A DNA stretch of 64,000 nucleotides from the NCBI RefSeq assembly GCF_011397635.1, contig NC_064761.1, positions 30,545,643-30,609,642 of the forward strand, written 5' to 3'. This document shows positions 26,381 through 48,500 of this stretch, piece by piece; positions within the stretch are counted from its first letter, which is position 1, and the number at the start of each line of letters is the position of its first letter. The DNA is from Epinephelus fuscoguttatus. Taxonomy: Eukaryota; Chordata; Actinopteri; Perciformes; Serranidae. Below the pieces are notes generated by a model, which worked only from the letters and a program-made list of their open reading frames with translations, ran no database searches and was not told the DNA's origin. A program made the translations under genes and the position numbers.

Positions 26381-29312
26381 TCAGTTGTTGGGTCTCTTCT
26401 GTGTGATGTCTTCATATAGTCCCTTCCTGAACTTCAACATCTCCTCCAGGTTCTTACACTGTAGGGCCTCTTGCATAGACATCAGCTTTGTGTCTTTGGG
26501 TAAAGTGAACGTAGAGCCACTCAGTGCAGCCTGCAGCATCTCCAGAGACATGGAGAACGAGCTTTGTAGATCTGAACAAACAGGAAACAAACAAGCGTTC
26601 CACAAACTACAGCTGGACGCATCACCGGAGAACCTCAGGACTTCATTTTTCAGCCCCCAGTGGGACAGACACTCAGCCAGGCTCAAACCAAAAAGCGTCA
26701 GCTCTTCCATGTACGCAGGGGATTCAACGCTGCGCTTTAAGTTGTCATTGATCCCAAAAACGACGGTTAGAAACCTGGTTTGGTGTTTGTGATTCACACA
26801 CAGTGAATGCATGAAGACTCCATCAGGCACCGAGAGGCCTGCACTGACCCAGCAGCTGCTGACGATGGAGCCACGACCTACAGAAGCTCCTGCTCCCAGT
26901 CTAGAGTACTCCACCACTGATCCAGCTCCCACAGAGCAACTAGGATTGAGGACGCTGTACATGACACAGCATCCTGAGGAGTTTTCATTCATGTGGACAC
27001 TGAAGGCAGATGACAGGAGGCCAAGCTCACTCCTCAGTGTCACATCCTCAGTGAGGTGAAAGAGGTACTCTGATGTGGTGCCAATGTGATAAAACTTAGA
27101 GTTGTTAAGGAGAATAACATTCAAAGGAGTCCCTTTTAGGTGATGGAAGATCTTTTGGCGGATTTCCACCAGATTGCTCTCCTCTTTGGTGACATTCGCA
27201 GTGTTGCTGGTGTAATCGATCGTAGCTTTAGGGCCCAGTGCCTGGAGGAAGTCCCCATATGCGTCTACCTCGCAGTCCAAAGGCCCCAACTCCTTCAGCA
27301 GTTTAAGAAGAGACTTTGCAGTATCAAAGTCGATATAATAAGTGCTGTCCGTGTAGACGAACTCAGTGTCAGAAAGAGAAAAACAAGCACTCTGCCTTTT
27401 ACACACAGCTCCTCTGCCCCGCATCTCACTGATGCTCGGCTTGTGCAGGAAGCGTAGGCAGGAAGTGTTCTCCATTTCAGAGGAGGGAGACTTTTCTTTT
27501 GAATCCAACACAAACACTCCGTGGGTCGTCCCGATAGACAGCGGGGAGGGGTGGGCTAAAGCTGTGAAGCCAGGTTTGTCAAACGTAACACTCTCATGCT
27601 CTGCAGTACTGTAGAGCTCTATGTCGTCTGCACAGGTCACCAGTACGCCAGGCTTCATCTGCGATGGGAAATCCACGTACAAGGCCAGTTTGAGCTCCAG
27701 CATCTGGTAGAGAGGGTCGCCCAGCGGCACGGCGGTGAAGATCTTCCCCAGGGCGCTGGCGCTGGGCAGACGCTGACTCAAGCCTCCTGGATGGATGAGA
27801 AGTGGGAAACATCACACAACACACACAGAATCTAAAATGTCTGAACATATGCAATCAATCCTTTAAAGGTCCAGTGTGTAGCACTTAGGGGGATATGTTG
27901 GTGGAAATGCAATAAAAATGAATAAGTATTCAGTAAGTAATAAGTAAGTATGTTTGCTTTAGTGTATAATAACCTGAAAATTGTGTTTTCTTTTCCTCAC
28001 AATGAGCCATTTATATCTACATATGGAGCAGATCTTCATCCATGCAGTCTGCCATGTTGCACTGCCATGTTCTACAGTAGCCCAGAACGGACAAACAAAA
28101 CACTTTTTGATGTATGAGTCTTTTTTGTTTTAAATTATGTAATAATGACCCCCTGCTGTAAGAGGAAGTGAAGGGACATAGTTTATTTGAGTAAGCATGA
28201 AGCTTGTAGGGAGTGTGGGGTGACTCTGCAGGGATGAAGTTTAAAGGGCAGGTCATGACATCATGGGATCAAGGGAGTGATACTGTCTGGTGTCTGACTT
28301 TTGCAATTGGCTTTAAGAAATCATGGGCGTTAACAGCTTTAAATTTTTCTCATTTTATAGAGCAGTACTTTAATAGTACAATATATACGCATGTGACTCA
28401 TCCATATTTTTCTGCAGTCCCTTATCTGTACTGAAGTGAGATGGAGGTCATCATAGCATGTACCTGTAGAGCTGAAATAATTACATAAATTCATAGAGCA
28501 TAGTTTTTGATTAATCAATTTATAATTTCAGCTATTTTTCAGGCAAAGTTCTGGTTGCTTGATTTTAGGCCTTTATTATTGTAAATTCAATCTCTTAAAA
28601 AAATGAGAAATACTTTATTGATCCCCAGGAGGGAACTGTGAGTCTCTCCAATATATACAGTAGCATACAGAATTCTGAGTAGGAATAAGAAATATGAAAA
28701 TAAGAAGCATTTAAAAATACAAAAAAAATATGTGTGAATTAAACAGTAGTATGTAAAGTATTTAAAAATGTATAAAAAAAAATGTGCATTACGCTAAGTG
28801 TGTAAAGTAGGGTTGCAACAGTATGACATTTTTACGGTACAAGAACCGTCTCTGTAAATATTTTTGCGGTATTACAGAAATTATATTATAGAGGGGTTAT
28901 TTTTGCTTAAGCAAACGTTTTATTACTATAATTGAAACTTGAAATCATTTACTAATGGAAATATGTGTAAAATGCCATTGTAGAACATTGTAGATGAGCA
29001 AATCTACACAATAAGGTAACTGTCAACTTCTATATCCCGGTATACCTTGAAACCAGTATATTGCTGCAACACTAATGTGATGTAAAAATATAAAAATATG
29101 TGCAGTATGCTACAATATGTATCCCTAGTGTGTAAAGTAGGTAAAAATATAAAAATATGTGCATTATACTAAGTGTGTAAAGATTTTCACGTTACAATAA
29201 CTGTAAAAATATGTACACTGTGCTGGGTGTGTAAAGTCTGTAAAAATATAAAAATGTGTGCACAATGCTTGGTGTTTAAAGTATGTAAAATATAAATACA
29301 TGTGTGGTATGC

Positions 29313-29366
<54 letters not shown>

Positions 29367-30180
29367 GGTGGGGGGGGCAGCTTGACAGTGAACAGTCACG
29401 CTCTGGAAAATTGTAATGGGCATTTTTAAAAGAAAATATTTTCTGACATTCTATAGAGCGAACAGTTAATCGATTAATCAAGAGAGTATTTGGCAAATTA
29501 ATTAATAATGAAAGTAATTACATTTCTACCAGCGTTTGTTGGGCGAAAAGCGGTGGAACACATTATTTTCTTGTATTTTATTTAAAAACAATAACAACAG
29601 GCCACAGAAGTGATGTCAAACCTGCATGGATGAGGATGACTCTCAGCCTGCTCAGAGTCTTCTCATAGATGTCACTCAGCTGCTGCAGCGCGTGCAGAGT
29701 GGAGCCACCGTTCCCTTGTAAACACACAGTCATATTAGTAATAATAATAATAATGCCTTGCCTTGTTGATCCCCCTCAACAGCAAACAGAGGGCAGTGAA
29801 ATGAAACTGGAGAGTGCATGCTGTCTGACTCACTCACCTATTTTAGATCCGGGCGGATCTGAGAGGACCTTGTAGTGAACTCCGAGGGGAAGCTCCTTCC
29901 GGTCAACTTTGCCTCTGATCTGCAGCTCATACGCTTCTTTCTGACTCACATCCGCCGCGGTCACAACCACCACGTCCCAAAACTCACCGGGCTGCACCTG
30001 TCGAGCTTCAGGTAAAGAAACAGCAGCAGGTTATGACACTTCAGATGAAGGATAAGAAGCAGACTGCACACAGGAGGAGGAAACATGAGTTCAGATATAA
30101 AACTCACCGCGCAGGGAGTTAAATCTTCTCAGCTTTTCTCTCGTTGCAGTTTGTAGCTTTATCATATATTCCTGACTCAT
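26381..30180 (-). CDS. fpgt: Fucose-1-phosphate guanylyltransferase, complete
   Basis: Four coding exons: 30108-30180 (ATG at 30180), 29838-30005, 29622-29714 and 26381-27786 (stop TGA). The sum is 1740 nt, 579 aa, near the human length (about 594). The enzyme joins L-fucose-1-phosphate and GTP to give GDP-fucose and pyrophosphate, the second step of the cytosolic fucose salvage pathway. Features: [12 protein letters not shown] near the N-terminus, the nucleotide-binding loop [10 protein letters not shown] in exon 3, [67 protein letters not shown] and the [14 protein letters not shown] stretch of the C-terminal beta-helix. One large last exon holds 80% of the protein, as in other vertebrates. 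No defect is seen. It lies directly upstream of tnni3k on the same strand. Confidence 0.97.
27863..28110 (+). repeat. Longer relative of the 'aaaggtccagtgtg' MITE
   Basis: It starts ttaaaggtccagtgtgtagc and contains acatatggagcagatcttc and ctacagtagcccagaacgg, which are body segments of a MITE widespread in fish. The right inverted end is not found, so the copy is truncated or diverged. It lies in the fpgt intron before the last exon. Confidence 0.6.
28690..29316. repeat. AT-rich minisatellite, about 40-bp unit, broken by a MITE
   Basis: Units resembling gtgtgtaaagta followed by gtaaaaatataaaaatatgtgca recur about six times, at 28705-28805 and again from about 29072 to 29310. They follow a ttattgatccccaggaggg motif at 28617 that is often found at retroposon ends. 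The unit is imperfect. The whole array is inside the large fpgt intron. Confidence 0.75.
28806..29070. repeat. MITE with 'agggttgcaa' ends (copy 2), inserted in the minisatellite
   Basis: The left end tagggttgcaacagtatgac and the right end, reversed, tagtgttgcagcaatatac are inverted repeats. The body shares attactataattgaaactt and a final gtataccttgaaac with copy 1 at 3632-3909. Minisatellite units lie on both sides, so the MITE arrived after, or during growth of, the array. Confidence 0.75.
29317..29376. repeat. (TG)n microsatellite followed by GGGT and G runs
   Basis: About 20 uninterrupted TG units pass into gggtgggtgggtgg and a run of G. The open frames of TH or CV repeats on either strand here are artefacts of this repeat. 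Confidence 0.95.
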
Positions 30181-30330
30181 ACTGTCGATTAAATATGCTC
30201 ACTATACAAGTTAGAAGCTGCAAACCCTACTCTTTCAAACCGTCTCTCACTTCCGGGTTCCGTCACGTGATTAGTTGTGTTTACAACGTAGGCGGGGAGT
30301 GACAGGAGCACGTGGTGGGGGTTGAACTGC
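30181..30330 (-). promoter_or_regulatory. fpgt: Probable fpgt promoter: ETS-type and E-box motifs
   Basis: Just upstream of the fpgt ATG the sequence has acttccgggt (30249-30258; an ETS/GABP-type site), then gtcacgtgat with a CACGTG E-box at 30264-30269, and a second CACGTG at 30309-30314. There is no TATA box. This combination is typical of housekeeping metabolic genes. Function is inferred from motif and position only. Confidence 0.55.
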
Positions 30331-33300
30331 AGAGCCAGGTTTTAGAATGATGAACAATAATTAACGTTTTAAAGCATTTTAATAGAAACATTATGATATT
30401 ATATCAGTTTAATTAAAAATTGGGCTTAATCATCCCAAAAGTCTTTTACAGTGTCATATTCTTCAAAAGGATGAGTAGTTTCCCTGAGTAGTTACTCTTT
30501 TAAAAATACATAATCTTAACATCATTTAAGTAATTTGGCCACAAAAGTTGTAAGAATATATGCTGTTAATAATCTTGAGGTGGACTTTTTTCACCCTGTA
30601 ATAGTGAATCAGTTGAGCTTTCTTCCACTTCGCAAAAAGGAAGTGGGAAAGAATCTGTTTATTATTTATGTTTTTCTGTAATTTAATGTTTTATTTAATT
30701 TAATTTAATTTAATTTAATTATGTTTTTGTTTTTATTTTATTTATTATTATATTTATTTATTTTTATCTTTTTTTTTTCTTTTTTTTTTTTTACATACAT
30801 AATATTTACTTTATTACTTTATTAATCCCCTCTTGCTTGTCAATTACACACAGGTCCAAAAGACACACACACATGCACAAACAGGACCTATACATGCACA
30901 AAGTGGATAGATGTCAGAGTGAGGGGGCTGCCCTTGGTGAGGCGCCCCGAGCGGTTGGGGGGTTCGGTGCCTTGCTCAAGGGCACCTCGGCAGTGCCCAG
31001 GAGGTGGACTGGCACCTCTCCAGCCACCAGTCCACGCATTCATATTAATATTGAAATAGACTTCTGGTGCAAATCTGTACTGAAATTATTTTATAGTGTT
31101 TTGTCTGTATTATTGTGCCATGTGTTCCATAAAGAAAAAAAAATCACTTGACCTAAGAAATAAGATAAGAAACTAAACCACCAAAGCAAAATTCCTACTC
31201 CATTTTTTTTTCATTTTCTTTGTTAATTTAATGGTGCAGTATTGATATTGTAAATGTAATCTTTTCAAGTGATGAAAGGGATCTCTCCACGCTGTCAGGA
31301 TATATAAATATTCTAGTGTTATTTTTACCTGCTCAAGTTGAAATTGTGCAGTTCTGTAATTTTTTTTTACCAGTATGAAATACGGCCATTTACATTCAAT
31401 GTATGCTGAGAATTTGCTGCATTAAAACAGAACAAAACACTAAATGAAACAAAAACAAAACACAGACGGCTGCAGCCCAAGATTACCTTCTTTGTTCATC
31501 AGTCCTGTTGATATGCTTCCTGAGGATTACTCAGCCGATCAATCCACTAAATGTCAGAAAATACCAAAAAATATTAAATCTTGGCCACTATCACAGAGGA
31601 CTGAGCAACCAGAAAATATTCAGATTCCAGAAATCAGGACTACAGAACCTCGACCTTTTCAAAAAAAGTAGTACTCAAACTGTCCAGTCGGTCAACAAAA
31701 CGGTTAACAGCCGCAGTTCTGTAATTTAAAATAAATTTAATTCTATTTATTATGTGCTTTTCCCCCTCATCTTTAACCTAGTCTAATTTAGACATATTGA
31801 GTCTAAACAGCCTTTAAAACCCATTAAGTCTTAGTTGTGTTTAATTGTTGAATGTAAACTCCTCCTTGTGTCCTTTAACCCCTCAAATTACCAGGCACAA
31901 TAAGAATGACACGACTTTAATGTAATATATTTTTCTGAACGTGGCCAATTGCCTGCTGTATACATCAACTAATCCACTGATGACAAATGCAGTTATTAGG
32001 AAGTGCACTTTCTTATGATACAAAGTAAGTATTATTAAGAAGTTGAATTTGTCATTGCCACTATGTCATTATGGCAACAGATGCTCTGACACAACCTGAG
32101 GCTTTGCATTTGCATATTGTTATAAAATGTATTCTCTTTGACATAAGTCACACTCCAGGTGCTGTGCTGTAAGATAAGCAGGTGCCAGGGGTCCTAAATC
32201 TTCAGGACAACAACATGTGGGACTGGTTGTCTGTCAAAAACCCTCTGACATCCCTGTGTTACTAAAAAGGAAAGTGAGACACTGATATAATTACACACAA
32301 TCAGACAAGAAGTCAGACAATACAGCAATTTAGGATATATTTAACTTTTTGAGTCGGTTCTTTCCACACTGATGGGACATGACTAACTAGTTTCTTTTCC
32401 TCATGCACTAGACTGTGTTGCCATGAACGTATATTATATTTAATTACCACCCAATTTAATTTAATTTATGTTCATGTGAGCAAAGTCCTGTCCAGCACCT
32501 AGTGTTCAGCGTCTGGATGTGCGTGCTTCTGTATACCTTTCTTGTATAACTAGTAACATGCAATATAACATGCAACATACTCTGTAATCAGCTGTGGGTT
32601 TTAACAAGCATGAGCAAAATATATTAAAATAGATTTTTAAAAAGGATGGAAAAAACAATCCACTAATACTTGCCTTCAGTATTTGGTTTTCATATGTATT
32701 TATGTCTTCTTTTGTTGAATACTTTTTTGTAACAGGTCATACAAGTCTGGTGCACAGAGAGCAAACCTTCAACCACGTTATCCTGGCGCTGTTGGCAAGG
32801 CCTGCCTCCCAGGTGACAGCCGACATGTTGCAGGCAAACATGAGCAAAAGGACTTAGTAAACCAGTCTATGGAGCTAAAGCATCATGAGCGACAGGGAGG
32901 AAGCACTGTGGTAGAGGCAGACGGAGCACGCTCAGATGGAGGCTGCTCTGAAAGTGTTAAGAGCCAGCAGGGATGAGCAGGTGCATTTCTGAAACAAAGG
33001 ACAAGGAGGACGGCTTGGGAATGGGCACTGACGACGGCCCTCGGGGGGGGGGGCAGCTTGCCTCGCTGACCGAGGCCTTTCACAAGAATAGCACACATCC
33101 GATCAGACACTGTTCAGTGACCTGCAGAGAGGTGTGAACTGGCTGCGAGCGTCAAGCTGCAGGCTGACACACATAAAGTACTCATCCAGGGACGCTTTGG
33201 ACTGATTCATTTCCCAGCATTACTGCCCTGCTCAACAGTATTTCATCATTTTACCAGAAATTTCACAGTGGACTGACATAAAACATTTCATTACAGATGC

Positions 33301-34244
33301 ATTTGCTTGTGCTTGTACTCTTCCCTGTTTTGCAGTTGGGGAAGTAGTCTGATCATAACAGGATGATCATGGAACAAACACAATACCTGGAAAGCAAGCA
33401 GAGCCACGGACTCCTTTAAACCCCAGTCAGAGGCAGTCAGCAAAGGCTTTCTGTTTCATTTAGACTCCACTGAGCTCCTCCGCCGGTCTGTGCACCTATT
33501 ACCACACAAAAATCCCAAGTTACAGTGGGATACAGCTGCAAGCTGTGTTTTTCTTTCTTTTTTTCTTCATTAAAAATGGTTAAGGAATGGCAGGAATGCA
33601 GGGTGAGCGAGTTGAACACCAACACAACAGCTCGTATGAGCATAATCCACTTTTCTATTGTGTTTATTGTTTCAGTTAAAATCAAGACAGCTTGACATGT
33701 GAGATTCTTGGCCATAAAATGTCAACATATCATACAATCAGTGCAAGTGCAAGAGTTGTCCTCTAAAACTATACATTGTCAAAACAAAACGGCATCATTA
33801 CACACTAAATGTACATCTTGGCGTACTCATATTTAAAGTCTTAATCAAATAGATTAATACTTCATTTAGGAGGTAGAAAACAAACTATAACAAAAGAGGC
33901 TGATTGAAACGTCTCAGCTTAGACTAAAAAACTGGCAGTACCATTAAAAACATGGCTGTCTCAAGTAACAGATTGCTGAGATTCTGTTCAATACACAAAA
34001 AAACGTTTTATTGATCTGTAAGTTTGTAAAGCTCAGAAAGTCCGTCGAAATATATTAGCTCTAATAAAATTTAAAAAGGCTTAAAATCTCAGAGATTCAG
34101 AGACATTGTGCACACTTGCTTCATACCTATTAATCTTGCTATAACAAGAGCACAGCATCTCCACAGCAGAGGTGAAATGGGATGAAGACAGTGAGATGAT
34201 CCTGCTCCTTCCCACTGCTCCCCTTGGAGGGAATCCATGTTGTG
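30331..34244. other. fpgt-acot11 intergenic region
   Basis: This 3.9-kb region holds no supported gene. It has AT-rich (TTTAA)n near 30690-30725, a T-rich tract at 30770-30795, a dispersed repeat at about 30800-31040, and G-rich runs near 33035. A TTTATT at 34007-34012 reads AATAAA on the minus strand, 233 nt after the acot11 stop, and is the likely acot11 polyadenylation signal. The short open frames here have no exon-like boundaries. Confidence 0.6.
30800..31040 (+). repeat. Dispersed teleost repeat ('ccttgctcaagggcacctcggcagtgcc')
   Basis: It contains tttattaatcccc, then acacacacatgcac, ggttcggtgccttgctcaag, ggcacctcggcagtgcccag and ggcacctctccagccacc. This string is repeated throughout spiny-rayed fish genomes. 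It is probably a fragment of a retroposon 3' region. Boundaries are approximate. Confidence 0.6.
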
Positions 34245-43757
<9,513 letters not shown>

Positions 43758-43860
43758 ACCTAGATTTAAAGTTACAGCCGATGGTGAAACCGAGACAAAC
43801 TCCTTCCAGTGCCAGTGAACCGGCGTCGGCTCCAAAACATTAACACCGGCTGGGAATCAT
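43758..43860 (-). other. acot11: Probable acot11 5' non-coding exon
   Basis: On the minus strand a donor-like sequence CTAG|GTAAGAC ends at 43758. A non-repetitive block lies before it, just inside the AC microsatellite. The first coding exon has an acceptor a few bases upstream of its ATG, which implies a leader exon. The upstream limit is a guess and no transcript is available. Confidence 0.4.
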
Positions 43861-43914
43861 CAGCCTGCAGCACGGACCGCTTTTCATTTCACCCATTCCT
43901 CAACAACTTTATAA

Positions 43915-43988
<74 letters not shown>
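43915..43988. repeat. (AC)n microsatellite
   Basis: About 34 AC units without interruption lie close to the inferred acot11 transcription start. It generates the spurious TH/CV-repeat open frames on both strands. Confidence 0.97.
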
Positions 43989-43991
<3 letters not shown>

Positions 43992-44679
43992 ACGTTACTT
44001 AACAGTTTGACCACTGGAGGGAGGGAGAGAGGGAGAGAGACCATCCCCCTGTACTGGCTACTGGCGTCCACACTTTTTAAGGTGGAACTACAGAAACCAT
44101 GTTGTGCATACACTTCTTTAAATAAAACAACGATGCAAACTTTTATGAATAGCTACTTGAAAAACTGTAGACAGTGTTTATCATTTGTTTATGTGTTCAA
44201 GTTTTCATCATTCATTTATTTTATTTTACGTTATTTTATTTTATTCATTTATATTATTTTAAAATACATTTATTTATCGTCAACTGGCTTCAGTAAGTCT
44301 ATATAAGAGTTTTTAAATGTATTCCATACTTAAGTGACCTTTGAAAAGTTAAAAACTCTTCTTTAAAATAAAATTTTCTTTAAAATACGAAGCAACAATG
44401 ATTTCTTCTGGGAACCTACTTATCTAGTTCTTTTTTATTTCATGGAGTACTTGGGATTTTTTTTTTACTGATTTGCTATGTATCATAGGACTATACATAT
44501 TATTATTATTTCTTATGAAGGGGAAAACAAAGTTTACTCTACCCTAAATACTGACTACTATTTTATTCTAATTTTATTTTATTTTATTTTATTTTATTTA
44601 TTTTGGCTCTACTGAAGTAAAACCTAGTTGCTCTTGCTCATAATTAGTACACTTAACAGCTTAAAATATATTTAAAAAA

Positions 44680-45030
44680 TAAAGGAATATTTTGATATGG
44701 AGACCAAGATTATTCAATTAGTCAAAAATATTGTCTGAATGTATCTAATAAAAGTAATACTGGTGGTTAAAAACATTAAATGAAGGTTCAAAAGAAATAT
44801 AAACTTTGCCTTTAACCTCCAATCTGTTGGTCAAAAAGAAAAGAAAGTCTGTTTGGTGAATATATATCATATCATATCATATCATTTTTTTTTAATAAAG
44901 GAATATTTTGATATGAAGGCCCATTTTATTTAATAAGTCAAAGATATTGTCTGAACGTATCTAATAAAATTAATACTGGTGGTTAAAAACATTAAATGAA
45001 GGGTCAAAAGAAATAGAAACTTTGCTTTTA
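44680..45030. repeat. Local direct duplication (two copies of about 135 bp)
   Basis: 44680-44815 and 44896-45028 both read aataaaggaatattttgatatg … attgtctgaa.gtatctaataaaa.taatactggtggttaaaaac … attaaatgaagg.tcaaaagaaat. The offset is about 216 bp, with only scattered differences. The spacer includes an (ATATC)n run at 44866-44886. It lies 0.5 to 0.9 kb upstream of the ssbp3 start. Confidence 0.9.
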
Positions 45031-45339
45031 AAAAAAGGAAAGAAAACCTTGTTAAGGGACTCATACTTTAATGATTATATATCATAACCAATATATAATT
45101 TTAGATTATAAATATTTCTTAAATTGTGGATGCTTTCCTGTTTATCAGTCTTTTATTGTAGACTGCTGTTTTGAAAAGAAGAAAGTTAATAGTTAAAGAA
45201 AATTAATCACACTTTGATTAATTATCAGAAGGTCAGAATCAACAGGGGAACTATTAAATAATCTCCATTAAATTCCGCTCATTGATATCGCAGCTTTCAA
45301 CAGCAAAACAACAAACTCAAAGCACGACGAGGCAGACCT

Positions 45340-45542
45340 TAAGGTAAATGGCGTGCTCCCATTGGCTGCTCACAGCGTCAGTCACGGCTGGCCCCGCCTC
45401 TTCCCCCCGGACCAGGCTCGGTTGAGTCGTTGGGTTGAGGAGGAGTGCGGTTGGAGTGCGAGAGGGTCGCGGCCGCGATGATCTGACAGATGAAATAGCG
45501 AAAAAAAAGAAAGAGAAGGCGGTCGTCCTCCCACACAAAACA
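45340..45542 (+). promoter_or_regulatory. ssbp3: Probable ssbp3 promoter and 5' UTR
   Basis: GC-rich DNA immediately upstream of the ssbp3 ATG, in contrast to the AT-rich flank. An inverted CCAAT box (attgg, 45361-45365) and a GC box (gccccgcctc, 45391-45400) are present, with several CpG near 45410-45480 (ggtcgcggccgcg). There is no TATA box. The acot11 leader lies about 1.5 kb away in the opposite orientation, so the two genes are divergent but not tightly bidirectional. Confidence 0.55.
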
Positions 45543-48500
45543 ATGTTCCCCAAAGGCAAAGGCACCCCGGTGCCGTCGGACGGCCAGGCGCGAGAAAAGT
45601 AAGCTCAGAAACGTTTATTATTGTGTATTTTCTGCCGCGTAAGTTGTTCCCTCTTGCTCTCTGTTGTTCGCTGGACGGGCTAGCAAGAGGCGATTTCCTC
45701 CTACCGAGAACTGAATTGAATGAACCGCCTTGTCTGCTCGCCATTCCTCCCCTGCGCTGTTTCTGCTATCTTTGGCTGTTTGCCGTGTCTTTACACCTCC
45801 ACTTAACGATTTCCAGTTCAGTTTGGTTGTGTTTTAACCGGCCATTGTGTCATATTTTTTGCGGTTATTCAGTCGCGAGCACGGGGAGGAGAAAACAATA
45901 ACATCGCCTTGCTACACAGTACATTGTTTTCTCTGTTGCGCTCTGGATAGGCTCCGTTTTTATTTCCCTCAGCCCCATCAGTGCCACCAGGATACTGTGC
46001 CCTAGCTAATACACAGCAGGCTGGTGGCTTTTTCTTCACATTACGATGTTGAATTATACTGTTGCTTTAGCACTTTCTTTTAACCTCCTCATTGTAGTGA
46101 ATCTTGCCCAGGTCCTGGCTTGGTTTCACAGTCCCCATTTAATTTTTTGGCATAGGCTATTTGGCAGCCATTGTTCAGAGGGCCTGTACCCGACTCTAGT
46201 CACTCAGTGTGCCCGTTGAAGAAGATTTAATCTGCTGGTTGACGTTTATTTTGTCATGTTTTTTAAATGTAATTATGTGTTTTTCACTTAGGTTGGCTCT
46301 GTACGTGTATGAGTATTTGTTGCACATAGGAGCACAGAAGTCTGCACAGACCTTTTTATCAGAGGTATGTGGAATTTTGGGTAAAAGTTCACTCATATTT
46401 TAATTTCCATTTTATATTTTAACGCTCTTATGTAAATGTATTGCATGTGCTCTTTTAGGAACAACAATAACTGACACCCATGGATAATTATTAAAATCCC
46501 CCTTTCCTAGATCCGATGGGAGAAAAACATAACACTTGGAGAACCCCCTGGATTCCTACATTCCTGGTGGTGGTAAGTGATAAGGGTCTCGTCTACAGGT
46601 AAACATGTCCAGGGGTGGTTTGTGTGGTTTTGTTTGCTTCATGACCTGTCTTGTCCACAGTGTATTCTGGGACTTGTATTGTGCTGCACCGGAGAGGAGA
46701 GAGACATGTGACCACTCCAGCGAAGCGAAAGCCTTCCATGATTACGTGAGTAGTGCTTACACGGGAACTGTTGCACGTATTGCTTCTGTCTTCTCTGCTA
46801 AAGAAGACAACAACTTTGTTCTCAAGGCTAAGAAGTGGTGCAAATCATGCACCTCCAACTCGGGTTGTGCAATGAGTCAGTTTTTTTTTTTTTTTTTTTT
46901 TTGGTTAGCGCTATCAGAGCAAAGTGCTTATAATCTCTGTTTGTCAACACTCGAGTCCTGACAAAATCTCCCACATTCCACTTCAAGAGTGATACAGCTT
47001 GAGGTTATTGTGATTCCCTTTCAGCTTGAAGAATGAGCATGATTCACTCAAAAATCGTGTCCAACTGATTTCTGCTTTTTTTTTTTTTTTTTTTTTTTTT
47101 TGCTTTCTTTGGTACGTTTTGCACATTTTATCAGATATATAAGCCATTTTATTCTGCCCACTGCACCTTTATGTGTTTGACTACCTAATGCAATTTGGGA
47201 AAGTATCTTTTTTTTTTCTTCTCCTGAATTTACGATCGGTCATCTTGCTCTGTCGGTGGGTCGAATGATGCGCCCAACAGTGAGCTTTATAGGCTTCTGG
47301 GAAAATGATGCTGATGTCAGCATGTCCTGAGTCAGACCTGTCGAGCGCTCCCTCTCTATCCACGCCACGCTCAAGCTCCCCGCCTCACTTGTGAAGACGA
47401 AAAAGAAACTGCTGTGTGTTCTGCACAACTTCTGAGACTGTATACACACAGCTTGATTTTTGACAGAGACCTAGAGCTGCTCTGATGTGCGTTAGCTCAA
47501 GTATGTATTGAAACATGTCTGCAGTGACTTAATCCCTAATGGATTTGAAATTGAAGAACTGTAAAGGCAATCTTGGATCCAACATTAATCAAACACCGCT
47601 CAGGACAAGTACATCGTTTGGTAGCACATTGCTTCTCTTATCATAGTACTTTCATATTTGCATGTATGGGTGTTTTGCATTGATAATTACGTCACTTTAG
47701 AGATAACGCTCTTTCTCATTTGCTGCATTGTTTCCAGCTTTGAGTCAGCATTCAAAAAGAGCCTCACGAGGATCAAAGAAAGCACAAGCTGCTGGTCAGA
47801 AGCTTCTGCTGTTCCCATACTTGTGTTTCATCCTGTAACTGATGTGAATTAAACAAAAAATACTAATCAGGTTTGGCTTTATCAGCCAGTGAAAGACATT
47901 AAGGGTTAAGGAGACCTCTCTGCATGACAGATACACAGCACAGTTTGTGGGCAGGTTGGGGATGTGCAAGACAGGAAGGGGTTAAAACGGAGATGTTGGT
48001 CCTGCTCTTGGCAGATAGGGTTGTCAGGGTAACAGGCCTCCTGATCTGGCAGGTGACCTGGGAGCCAGGAGAGAGGCTACAGCGTGGCTCTGCCCTTTTC
48101 AATAACCACATTGCTTATAATTCTAACTCGTGTAGACAAAGGAGTGCATTTTGTTTGTCACCAGCTTTAAGTCACTGGCCTACATTGTAGCAATTTATTG
48201 CAGTATCTTAAAGAGATTTAGGTTGCTTGTTTGGGTTGGATGTTTTTGTCTTGCGTGGTTGTATCTTAATTGTAGAAAAGTGTCTCAAATTTCAAAACTC
48301 AAATAATAATAATAACTAAATAACTTTTCTTTAATTGTTTTTTAATTTCTCTTGTGATATAATGAAGAAACATCCTCTCATCAGTTTTGAAAGATTAAAT
48401 ATCACACAATAAGATGTTAGATTGCAGCGCATGATTTGACTGTGACTATTTTCATAACATGGAAAACATTAAGCAAATGAGGCAACAATGAATCGTCAGC

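Noticed and set aside
29317..29376. Open frames of repeated His-Thr, and the similar ones at 43915-43988 and 53523-53590
   Set aside because: Produced by TG/AC microsatellites; the same frames are open on both strands.
43809..44306. 165-codon frame near the acot11 leader
   Set aside because: Mostly AC repeat and AT-rich low-complexity sequence; no conservation signal.
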